Of a DNA stretch of 64,000 nt, positions 39,713 through 49,824 are shown in pieces. The position numbers were made by a program, and so were the translations under genes. The notes under the pieces were generated by a model. The model saw only the letters and a program-made list of their open reading frames with translations. It did not search any database and had not been told where the DNA came from. This stretch comes from Climacteris rufus (Eukaryota > Chordata > Aves > Passeriformes > Climacteridae), in the NCBI GenBank assembly GCA_013398175.1, contig VZRZ01002225.1, positions 531,283-595,282 on the forward strand. Direction: 5' to 3'. How positions within the stretch are numbered: position 1 is the stretch's first letter; each line of letters begins with the position of its first letter.

Positions 39713-42556
39713 TCGTATAATATGCATGTTTTCTACTTGTTGCCAAAAGGAATCAGCTGCTTCTAAAGACTAAGAATACAGAAAAAGGTAACTTTTCAAT
39801 CTCAGCCTGACTGCTTCTTCTCAACCTGGCACCGTCACTTCTAGAAACATAGATTTAAAATCTTCCTGTTCTGTCCAGTACCACCCTGATCTCTAGCGTT
39901 CACAGGCACAAAGGTGAGTTAACTGTTTGACACTATCAGAGCCTACAGCTGGGTCTGCCAGCTGAACTTCCCACATAAGCCTTTCTGGCTCACACAAAGA
40001 AGTTTCTGAAGAATGGGATTGAGCCTTCTGAGGCAAACCCTCTGATTAAGGCTAAAATGTTACTGTCTCCTCAAAGGGAAGGTGGATTGCAATGCTTTAC
40101 ACATGAAAGAAAGACTGTGTTTTGCCTGGGTTTACATGCACAAAAAGTAGAGGTGAACATCAACCTGAATATGCATTTTTCTCCCCGATGCCAATTTCTA
40201 GATCAAGCATACATTGGATTGTGCTCTGTAGCAAAGGACCAAGAAGGATTTCTCAGTGTTCCTGCAAGAGAGATGAGAAAGTATGCTTGAGGACACATTC
40301 ATTCACTGATGTATCTAGTTGGAAACAGAAGACAAAAGCAAGTAGATCATCACCTATAGTTTTTCAGTATTGCTTTCCCCTAACAAAATCAAAACCAGAA
40401 CCAGCATCTCTCTTTCACAAGAACAAAATTAAGTAATTACATTTATTCATAGCAACCCCTTATGCTCAAAATCAGTGTGATGTTCCAAAGCGTCCAACTT
40501 AGTTTAGGGTTTAAAAGGATAAGTTTATCCTTATGAAATGTTTATCCGGACCCCTACTATATCTTCTTACACCCTCGCTCAAGTGCCTTACCCTCAGGGA
40601 ATGTTTAAAGGACAAGGAGTTTCTCTCTTAATGACTTGATTCTTTGTGGGTTCTTTCTTTACAATTTCTTGTAGGTGGCTAGTCTGAAACTGGTTCTTTC
40701 ATGCATAAAATGGAAGGCAGTACAAAAAAACTAAAACCGGAATGAAATAGTTTATTACAGGTATGTACTTTGCTTGATTTCCAAATATCAGGTTTGAATA
40801 GTGAAATGGCTATAATTATTTTCTTCACAGTTTGTTTTTTAAATAAGCCACATGCTTTATTTCGTTAAAAAACCAAAGCACTTGATATGCAAAATGCTTT
40901 TAACTGGATAGTTATTTTTACTCCCAATTTTAGGGGGAAAAAAGGGTCTCAAATCGATTTTAGCCTAACCATAGGGAGCACAAAACTCTAGCTAGATAAA
41001 TGATAGGCAAAGGTATCAAACTGACATTCTTTGCCTCTGTCCAGACTAAAATAAATCTTTTGCCTCTGGACTCCCCACTGTTCTCAGTCCTGATAGGGAC
41101 AACCTATTGAAAAGCAGCTCCTGAGCATGTCATACACCAGCCCTATCTGGTGGTGTAAATCATCTGTGTCAGATGGGAAGAGCAGAAGGAAGAGGGGGAG
41201 GCAGGGAGGGCACTCCTGGTGCCACCAGCTTCCCTGGAAGCGTGGGAGCTTTCCAGCAGCTCCGTGCCTCTGCTGCCCCAGTTCCCAGTGTGAGAGAGGC
41301 TGAGGGAACATGGCCAGAGCGTTGCTCAGTTTCAGCTATTCTTGGCCATCCTATCAGCCTCTTGGGGCCATCGGAAGTGTAATGTAAGGCTGCTCTAAAT
41401 TTATGGCCCAGGCTGGACCCAGGTTAGGGGAAGTTTTTAGGTCTCCCACTGTGTTTTCAGCTCTGTTTCCTGGGGCAGGGGAAAGGAGAAATACTGACTA
41501 GAGGGTTAAATTAATTTAACCTGAGGAAGACAGGAAATTTGGGTCTCCCCAGCAGCACGTTTGGAGACAGATTCTTAGTATGATGCCTTTCCTTTTATTG
41601 GGAATTTCAGCATTATCACTTTAATCCCCATCAACAAGACACTTCTCTCCCACCTTGCTCCTTCTGCTGCTGAATAAATCCATGCACAAGAACCAAGAGG
41701 ATGGCAACTCTGAAAACAGAGGGTCAGTTACAGACAACAGTCAAATGAAATTACCTGTGTTCAACAAGATCAGCTCAAATATATATTGATTAAACAAGTC
41801 TTTATCTCCCCACAACTCTATGTACAAAAACATTGCATGCAAGGTGAAGCAACTATCTGTCAATGGCATACTGCTTGAAAAGGTTAATTGTGAGAACATG
41901 TTATTTATGTTCAGGCACTTATTCTCTCAACATTTATGCTGTTTAAGTCAACAGGAATTTCTTCAAGCTGGGATCTGGAGAATCCCTATTTAAAAAGTGC
42001 TTACACACTGTGGATTTCCCATAAAATTGTCCCTGATCAGGCTCTGGGACCTGAATATTCACAACATACTTGGACAAGGTAATATGTGCCAGGCTTTATA
42101 CAGCCCTAGAGAGAATCTAGACATGTATGTTTAATAATATAATGAAGTTTGAAATTTACTGTAACCTTAATATTGAGTGATTTAAAAAGCAATTAAACTG
42201 CTTTAAAATAGCAGTATTCTTATGGGAATGCAATATGGATTGGAACAAACAGGCCTAAATCAACACTGGTTTGGATGTCTAGTGAGGACTAAAACTATGG
42301 GAGGTAATTCAGGAACAGATGCATCAAATTAATTCCAGTAATGTTGGAGTGTTAAAAATGGCAACAGAAGCCAGCTTTGTTCAATAGAATGGAAAAATAA
42401 TCATCCTTTCTCTGCCTTTCCACCCCCAAGGAGTTGGTTTTTCCCGGCACAGCCATTCCTTGGTGGCAGCAGATGCACCAAAATGTTTGGCACCAGCAAA
42501 CTGAAGACAAATAGGAAACATACATGGGGGAAAGAGAGAAAAAACCCTACAACATT

Positions 42557-42576
42557 AAAAAAAAAAAAAAAAAAAA
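42557..42576. repeat. Poly-A run (20)
   Basis: Uninterrupted A20. The upstream 150 bases (from about 42420) are moderately GC-rich but match no gene or SINE I know, so a processed-pseudogene reading is not supported. Confidence 0.9.
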
Positions 42577-43175
42577 GAGTGCATGTAATGCAGAGAGGTG
42601 AAGCTGCAAACACACAGCAGAACTACGAAGCTGTGTGGGAGGAAATGAAAGAGAACCAGGTCTCAGAGCCTTCTGTGGAAAATACACCAGTTACTCACAG
42701 TAATTTCTAGTCACAACTGGAAGTGGATGGGCAAGTCACAGTTTTTGCAGGAAATTTATCACTTTTCTCAAGAATTGCCTGTGAACAGACTGTGACTTTT
42801 ATTAATTTGTCTCGAGTTGGCAAGGGTACACCAAATATTTTCTGTGAATGAATCCTGGCCAATGGATTGTTCAGACTCATGGCTGTTCTAATTACTTCAA
42901 TATTCCCACTTTGACGTTAGAGCTGAGGAGGCTCAGATAAAGTCCCAGTTACAACAGATAAAATTTCATTCCTAAAGTAATGAAAAATTTACCTTTTAAG
43001 CAAAAGATAGCCATAGAAATCTTCCTCTCATTTAAAACAAAGCAAAGCAAATCAGAAACAGATCTCTGGCACTAACAGAAAGGCAGGGAGGAAATAGAGA
43101 AAATATTGATTAATGAGATTTATTTGTGGTGCGCATGGCGATCAAAGGAGACTGAATGCAATGTGTAGCACTCAC

Positions 43176-43260
43176 CATTGCTTTCAAAACCCAAATTCCT
43201 TTGATGTGCAGCACAGTATCCGGCCATCATGGGAATTAAAAGAAAAAGCCATGAGAACAT
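43176..43260 (-). other. Signal-peptide-exon-like segment, unassigned
   Basis: On the minus strand an ATG (43260-43258) opens a peptide beginning MFSWLFLLIPMMAGYCAA. This has a hydrophobic core and small residues where signal peptidase would cut, followed by HQRNLGFESN. The frame then meets a strong donor, G|GTGAGT (GT at 43175-43174), in phase 1. Signal-peptide exons of secreted and immunoglobulin-type proteins often end in phase 1. Against it, no promoter, CpG island or convincing upstream acceptor is visible, and no downstream exon was recognised. I cannot assign a gene. Confidence 0.15.
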
Positions 43261-43933
43261 TATTAATAAATGTTTAAACTGAACAGCTTCAGGCACCAGG
43301 CTCAAAGCACCAAGGTTTTTGGTTTTTAAATGACCAGCTGGTGAATAATTATGATAAATTATATTTAACTATTAATTGGCTTAGTAAACAAAGCCTCTTG
43401 ACTCAAACAATAGTAGAGTAGCCTGCATTTTCACGGTCAATAAACATTTAAGAACAGAGAAAAAGACCTCCAGAACAAAGAGAAGGCTCCCTCACAGTGA
43501 GTGGCTGTGGGGACTGTTTCCAGCAGTCCCAGGGAAGTTACATCACAACTAGCAAGGAAGCAAAAATGTCACACCACTACGGGTGTGGGAAGGATTTACA
43601 GCTTTGCACCCTCCTCTCTGAATTCCTCCTTGCAGATCTCTGCTGGCCTCTCCTCTCAATCTCTGTGTGAAGGTCTAGCTGGAGGCTGGGATCCCCTGGG
43701 AGGGCTGCTCAGCCCATCAAAACCAGCTCCATTCCCCACTGGTGTCATCTAACCCATCCCACTGCAGCCAGTGCTGACAAGATGGATTTTTGAAGAATGT
43801 GAAAGGTTAAATTTCAAAACTTCTATATAAAGACATATTTATATTTTTAATGGACTTACCTAAGAAACAGGAGCTTCACACACAAAGTGAACACTTTTAA
43901 AAGATAAAAGTTTAAGACTGGCAGACATTTTCC

Positions 43934-44008
43934 CACCTTAAAAATTACTTGATATCACCTTAAGTTTTGCCTCCTCAGCTGTAAATTACAGATAATACTT
44001 TGCCTACA
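43934..44008 (+). mobile_element. MIR: Possible MIR 3' core relic
   Basis: The order 'ccaccttaa...acttgatatcaccttaa...gcctcctcagctgtaaatta.agataatactttgcctac' follows the second half of a MIR SINE core, where a 'cttaacctc...gcctcag...catctgtaaaatggggataata' pattern is usual. The match is loose, as expected for an element over 100 million years old. It is by eye only. Confidence 0.3.
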
Positions 44009-45973
44009 GAAAAAGAAACTCCTTCTACGCTATCTCTTTTGCAAAGCATCAAACTTCATCTTCCAAAAAAAAGTTGAGGGTTTTGAAGAGGACCCACCCT
44101 ACTTGGATACTGGCAGTATCACCTCTTTGCCACAGATAAGTTTTTATCACAAAAAGATAGTATTAAGTAAAGCTAGTAAATAGTAGGAACTCTTGTAAAC
44201 CAAAGCCATTTATAGTTATCTCTGTTTTTTTTTAATAAAGATGATCTCACAGCTCATTTGACAGATTGATTTGGTCAGTATTGGCACAATGGCAGTGCAT
44301 TACATTGGGATTACTGCTAATGCAGCATTGCGACCAAGATGATCATAGGTGGAAGGGAACTAATAATGAACTAAATAAAATGCATTGCAACTCTTTGTAC
44401 TGCATGGTAAAATGCAGACAGGGCATCCAGAGACTACAAATCAGTTAACTGACAAAAAAAACCCCACCCTATTAAACTACTAGTTTAACCCAAAGCAATA
44501 TTTTAAATATATCAAGCAGGGTGGCACAAATAATCTTTTGTTTGGCATTTGAATCAAAAATGCATTTTTGAAAAACCAACTCATGATGAAACTGTAGAAA
44601 ACACTTAAGAGGTTGGGAAGAGAGGTTTGGTGGGGAGAGAGAGAAAAATTGTGTCAAATGAAACATTCTGTGGAGCTAAATAAGAAACTTTTTCTTTGAG
44701 GACCAAGAAAATGAAAGCAAATAAAGAGTTAGATTTGAAGTTCTCATGATTACTTTGCTTTCACACGGGAACAGAGGTTCTTTAAGATACAGAAAACTCA
44801 GATATATGCCTCTGTTTTCCTAACCAGGTGTTAATGCTTTCTTCTTACATTCTTATCTAAGCATAAAATACTACTGCATGGATCCTTTTTCTTCTCCCAG
44901 GTATATAATTTTGTTTTGCTTAATTAATTGAATGTTTAGATGTGGAAAGAGAATATATAACAGAGGGAATACACTTGGCTTCCTCTTGCAGGGAAGCTCT
45001 GCCACTGACTCTCTCAGTGAATATATAACATTGAAGTGGGATGTCTCTAAGAGGATGACCGATCACATAAAACTCCAGGACACAGCATTAAGATCAGAAA
45101 CCCCATGAGTAAAAACTGTAATTGAGGGTAGTCCTCCCTACACTGTCTACTTCTGTCTCCAGGTTAGGGGTAAAACTGTTGCCACCCCAGCATGCTTCCC
45201 CTACCAAGATTATTTTCAAAGAGGTAGAAAAGGTGCACAGTTTTCCTCCACAATTTAATTACTTCTTGTTCTTTCCCTCAGAAACCAGATTCTGACGTCA
45301 ATAATCCTAACACAAATCCATTAGTTACTTCAGGGGAGTCAGTGCTAATTTTCCACAGAGCCATCAGAGGCAGGTAGGGACCCAAAGCCGCACAATGAGG
45401 GAGACTTTTCTCCTCAAAAATGCCCTAGCAGAGTACCCCGAATCCCCACAGCAGCCAAGAGACTTTATTTCCTTTGGAAAAGCATCACTGTCCTGCAGCA
45501 CACACAGGCCTGAAGAACAAGGCCCTGCTCTCTTAGCCATGGCTTTTATAACATGAGATCCCTCAGCAGCCTGGGCAACCAGAAAGGGCTCTAGATCATG
45601 TCACTGTTTGAAAGAGACTGGGGAGGCAGAAGGAAATTACACATACATTAGCTGAAGCTGATTTTAAAACAAAACAAGCTATTTGAACAGCTTGATTAAT
45701 GATGGCCAACCAGGCTTCAGGAAAAGGAGTTCACGTCTCGCTCACTGGCTGGAGTTCTCACGGGGGACATTGGCCAGGATACACACACGGTGGGGGAGAG
45801 CATTTCCTGAGAGAGTCAGAAAACATTTACCAAACTTCACAGCAGATTAATGTCTCAGATGCAACAAATGGCCTGAGCAGTGGGGACAAGAGAAGGAAGA
45901 TTTTTCTCCATCAACTGAAAACTGGTAACAGCACAGAAAAGGGAGTCATGCTAAGGCAGATAATCACTGGCAC

Positions 45974-46020
45974 AAAAAAAAAAAAAAAAAAAAAAAGGCA
46001 GAGAAGNAAAAAAGGCAGAG
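45974..46020. repeat. Poly-A run (23) with duplicated flank around a single N
   Basis: A23 at 45974-45996 runs into GGCAGAGAAG, then one N (46007), then AAAAAAGGCAGAG again. The 13-mer AAAAAAGGCAGAG occurs on both sides of the N. This is most simply an assembly seam in which overlapping contig ends were not merged. The 145-codon frame crossing this point is therefore not reliable. Confidence 0.85.
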
Positions 46021-47245
46021 TAGCTGGTTGCAGTGGGACTGTCATTTCATCAGCCTCACTGGAATGCCCTTCAAAGCAGCTGATAGCTGTTAGTGCCAGA
46101 CAGAGCTGTGGAAAAGGTCAATGTGTCAACTCTTGATTATTTTAGTTCAGGAACACTCTATTATTCGTAAAGTTTCTGTGACATATTCTTCCCTCTCACT
46201 CTCCTTCATGGATAGAAATAAATGGGATAACCATTACAGTGCAAGGCATAGGTGGTAGTACAGAAAAGGCAAAAAGACAAGCCTGCGAAGAGGATAGCCT
46301 AGGGAGGAAAAAAAGAGGCAACATCTAACTGGCCTGCTCAAAAGTTTAATGAGAGGATGAATGGTAGATTTAAACAGTTGCAGAAAAGGGAACAAACTTA
46401 CTTTCACATGAAGAGTTAACTCCTGTTGCTCATCACACACACACATTTGCCAAGAAACACTTCTTTCTGCTCTCCCGAGTATTGTCGTCTGCTCCTGGTC
46501 TGAGTCTTAGAGGGCAATGAAGACTCCCTAACCCTGGGGAACGCCCAAATGATGTATCTCCGGAGAGGTGGCAACCTGCCTGGTTTAAACCCTCTTCAGC
46601 AGCAAATTGGCTGCTCCTGTGGAGCAGGACAGCTGAGCCCTGGTGTGTTATCCCCAGGCATCTGCTACTACCCAGCTGGGGGGAGGATAAGGGTCAGAAA
46701 CAGCTTTACATTAATACTTCCTTGGTCACAGTCATCCAGCTGTGTATCCAGTTGAGACTGTGTGAAAGCATATTTTTTTTAAGTACTAAATGAGCATGCT
46801 TGTCCACCAATTCAGTTCTTTGCTGATACTGTATGTTCCCTCCATTTCACACTGAAATCACAACTAATGTATTTTGGCTTTCTAGTGGGAATCTGATTCA
46901 GCAGGCACAGATGAATTTCTCCTCTCTCTCTCTTAGTTCCTCTTATTTCAGGCCTCATTAGATGGGATTTCTCCTTTTATTTCACAACCTCAGCCCAGTT
47001 TTCACACTTCAGTAGCTACCCTTGTCTTTCTAGCTTCAACCTGTCTATTAGGATATATTTCAGCTTTTTGCACCATTTCATCCAAACAAGTACCTGAATA
47101 ATTTGACAATTTCATGTCTGGCAAACACAGAGGTCAATCTTACCTAATATAAGCACTGTAACCTTAGAAACAAGATGACTTGACTGAATCTAACACAAGT
47201 ATTATCTCTTTAGTACTTACGTTTTTTTGTGACATCGAAACTCAC

Positions 47246-47290
47246 CATTACTTCCATCAACAGCTTCCTCAGGCTTTGACTCAGCTCCTC
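47246..47290 (-). other. Candidate internal coding exon, unassigned
   Basis: On the minus strand a T-rich tract ending TTTTTTCATTCCAG (AG at 47292-47291) is followed by 45 nt and the consensus donor GTGAGT. In the phase-1 frame it reads GAESKPEEAVDGSN with one base left over, acidic and hydrophilic, so the exon would be symmetric (1-1) and skippable. The phase-0 frame (EELSQSLRKLLMEVM) is also open. A second good donor, GTAAGT, lies 25 nt further on (exon end 47221), giving a 70-nt form with the phase-1 frame still open through EFRCHKK. Paired splice sites of this quality with an open frame make it the best exon candidate here. No gene is recognised and no partner exon is certain. Confidence 0.25.
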
Positions 47291-48768
47291 CTGGAATGAA
47301 AAAATAACAACATGATCATTACAACTACAAACACCAAATAAAGAATATAAACTGTAGTTCCTTTGAAGCACTATGAAGTTTTGGGTTGCTTGTGTATTTG
47401 TACAATATAATTAGTAGCCTGTATGCCCCTCATAATGTGTTACTGTTAGGAAAAAGGTCAAGAGTTAAAAAAGAGCTTCACCACAGAAATAAATATAGCA
47501 AAGGCTCATGTTACTCCACTGATCACTGCATGTTAAAAAGATTTATTCAGTTTACCAGACACGTGTTCTGTCTTATAAATATATAACTGACATAATAAAT
47601 GAGTGGCTTTTCTATTCCTAATAGGTTTTAAAACCCACCCCTTCTTTCTGAAACAAAGTTATCCCTAAATGATGCTAATGGCATCCTTTATTCATCCTCT
47701 AGTTTCACTCATCCTGCATTTTTCTCTTCACATTTCTTATTGCAAAGAAATAATTGCCATCTTACCCAGAATGAGAATTGCTATTTTGTTTAAGTTCCTT
47801 AAAACAACAGCAGCCCTTTCACAGCTTCTTACGTTTCTAAAACTATTTGTCTAAATCCAGTGCCAGTCACCCTTGAAATGGTTCATTCTGCCATATAAGA
47901 CTACAGCATCTATCAAGTCAATATTCTACACATAAAACTGTTACATTTAGATACTTACAAAAGTTATGGCTATCAGAGCTCTTTGGAGAAACTTCACTAT
48001 AAAATTTTCTAATTACACTCTTCAAATGTCACTGTTTTTCAGCATTTCTCAACATCTTAATTTCAAAGTTATCTTTCATTACAAAGTTTTCTTGTTCTAG
48101 TATTTGTACTGTTTATTTGTTTGGTTGGTTGTTTTTTTCTCATTTTGGATGTATGCCTTTATATTTGTTCAACTTTCCAAATTATTAAATTAATTGCCAG
48201 TAACAACAGTAACAAATGACTGGTCTAACATGAAGTGAGCACAGGAACAATTTATTTACTAATTACAAGACTGTGCATTTCCAGGCTGACAAGGGCAGTG
48301 CAGCAGACATTCTACAAGGGCAGCTAATTTTCATTGCCAAATTTGGGAAAAAAAACTCGTAATTTTTTTTCAAATAGTGTAAAATTAAAGAAGTTTCAAG
48401 GAGAAAGAAAATATTATATTTCAGTACATTTTGAGAGTGAACACTGAGTTCTTTCTCACTTTGTTCAAATCACTGCATTTCTACCACAGAGGAAAACAGA
48501 CCTAAATCTCAGATTCAAGTAATTGCTAACTTATGCCTGAAATCTGATCCAAGCTTTGCAAAAGATCTCTCTGTTTTTCAGGGAGAGACCTAATCTTAAA
48601 TTCTGATACCCTCAGTTTATTGGTATTTGCCACAACAACTCAGGAGGCAGAAAGTCTCTCTGGGATTGTGAATCTTTTCTTTTCTGGCATCTCCATCACC
48701 TCTCTCTGCTAGGTGCTCACAGCTGCCCAGTTTGGCCCCAAAGAAAGAGTGTCAGCCAAAACGCTGTG

Positions 48769-48774
48769 GTGGGC
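48769..48774. repeat. Target-site duplication beside LTR B, left side
   Basis: The hexamer GTGGGC is next to the LTR 3' end and recurs exactly at 49125-49130. It differs from the LTR A duplication, so the two LTRs come from separate integrations. Confidence 0.85.
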
Positions 48775-49124
48775 TATTACCGCGATGCCTGTTATTTCGG
48801 CTTATCCCGGTAATCAGTCGAGACGCAGAATTAATGAGAGCTGGAGTCCGAAAGTTCTTGTTCAGAGCAAGGGCGGAAAAGGGGGAAAACCCCTTTCGTT
48901 TAATTCTTATATACACTTTTTGAAATCACAGATCATTGGAGAAAATTAACACTTCCGTCTCTAACTATATTGGTTACAAGAAGTGTCCGTCAAAGGGATC
49001 TGTGTCCATGGGAAAGGAATGTAAAAAGATAATTTTTACAACAACATAGCTATGTTTACAGAAATCGTCCTTGAGACTGTCTAACAGAGAAAACTAGCTA
49101 TTTTACAGTGAAAAATGGGCAACA
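48775..49124 (-). mobile_element. Solo LTR of an endogenous retrovirus, copy B
   Basis: A 350-bp solitary LTR on the minus strand. Read in that direction it opens TGTTGCCC (from 49124) and closes GGTAATA (at 48775), with exact GTGGGC repeats on both sides. It aligns with LTR A along its length and has the same TATA box and CpG-rich R/U5-like segment. The two differ most in the first 60 bases and the last 90. The equal lengths combined with scattered indels show these are diverged relatives, not a recent segmental copy. No gag, pol or env sequence adjoins it. The short open frames overlapping it at 48713-48949 are chance frames in LTR sequence. Confidence 0.85.
48899..48913 (-). promoter_or_regulatory. 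TATA box and ATTAAA motif of LTR B
   Basis: On the minus strand TATATAAGAA (48913-48904) is followed by ATTAAA, exactly as in LTR A. Transcription would run to the left, toward LTR A and through the candidate exon at 47.2 kb. Whether the promoter is active cannot be seen from sequence. Confidence 0.6.
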
Positions 49125-49130
49125 GTGGGC
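49125..49130. repeat. Target-site duplication beside LTR B, right side
   Basis: Exact second copy of GTGGGC, directly after the AACA that is the inverted LTR start. Confidence 0.85.
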
Positions 49131-49755
49131 ATATGGGGGGGAGGTGGAAACAGTGATAAAATTCATCCTCTGGGCAACCTACAGCTGCTATTTAAAGGTG
49201 CCCACCTTGGCATAAAACCCGAAAGGAAGATGACCACTCAAACAATATTTGCAAACTTCAACCATTCCAGAAAACACAATTGAATGAGCAAATTAAGCCC
49301 AACATAAACACACTGAGTTTGGTTTCCTTTTATAAGTTTCGCAGTCTAAGAGAAAAGACAAAACAATTTGCATCTTCATTTTCATTTGGGACCAGGCCAG
49401 TTTATAAAGGAAAATTGAAGGCACGTGTAATTTCCTTCTCTCTTTTCCCTTTCTCTTTTCCCCACTCTTTGCCTACCCCTCCCCCAAACATAAGAGTTTT
49501 CATGTGTTTTCAGGCTCTCCTTTTGTTCTACTACAATAAAGTCCCAAAAAAATTGCCAGGTCAAATGTGCTCCATCTTTCTTCCATCAGGGCAGCAGCTG
49601 ATGCTTGCCTTTTAAAATTCCTTTACTGGTAGCTAACACATGCCATCCCATTTGAAGAATTTCTAACATGGCTTTCAGTTCCAACCCTTTACTGCTCTCA
49701 ATCTTACTTTAAAGGCTTGATGGGTCCACACGAAAGACAGAGATTCAAATGTTCT

Positions 49756-49824
49756 CAGATGATGTTCAGATCTGGAAACAAGAATGATGTTCAGATCTCA
49801 GATATTCAGATCTGGAAACAAGCA
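49756..49824. repeat. Nested local tandem duplication
   Basis: TTCAGATCTGGAAACAAG occurs at 49765 and again 40 bases on at 49805. Inside the unit, GATGTTCAGATCT recurs 25 bases after its first occurrence (49761 and 49786). The copies are nearly identical, suggesting a recent slippage or two-step duplication. No coding frame is involved. Confidence 0.75.

Larger units (their letters stand above)
29289..48768. other. Unique AT-rich non-coding DNA with weak exon-like signals
   Basis: Nearly 20 kb with no complete gene. Exon-like signals at 32.4, 43.2 and 47.2 kb, a MIR-like tail at 44.0 kb, poly-A runs and an assembly scar are listed separately. Slightly more GC-rich patches at about 33680-33900, 41160-41390 and 45360-45560 hold few CpGs and are not CpG islands. 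They could be regulatory elements, but no motif shows it. Confidence 0.5.

Noticed and set aside
41160..41390. Possible CpG island
   Set aside because: GC-richer than its surroundings but only a handful of CpGs.
45699..46136. Longest open frame in the window (145 codons, plus)
   Set aside because: It crosses A23, an N and a duplicated 13-mer, giving a Lys run and an undefined residue. It has no domain and depends on a doubtful assembly point.
48713..48949. Open frames of 63-78 codons
   Set aside because: They lie across LTR B and reflect its GC-rich end, not a gene.
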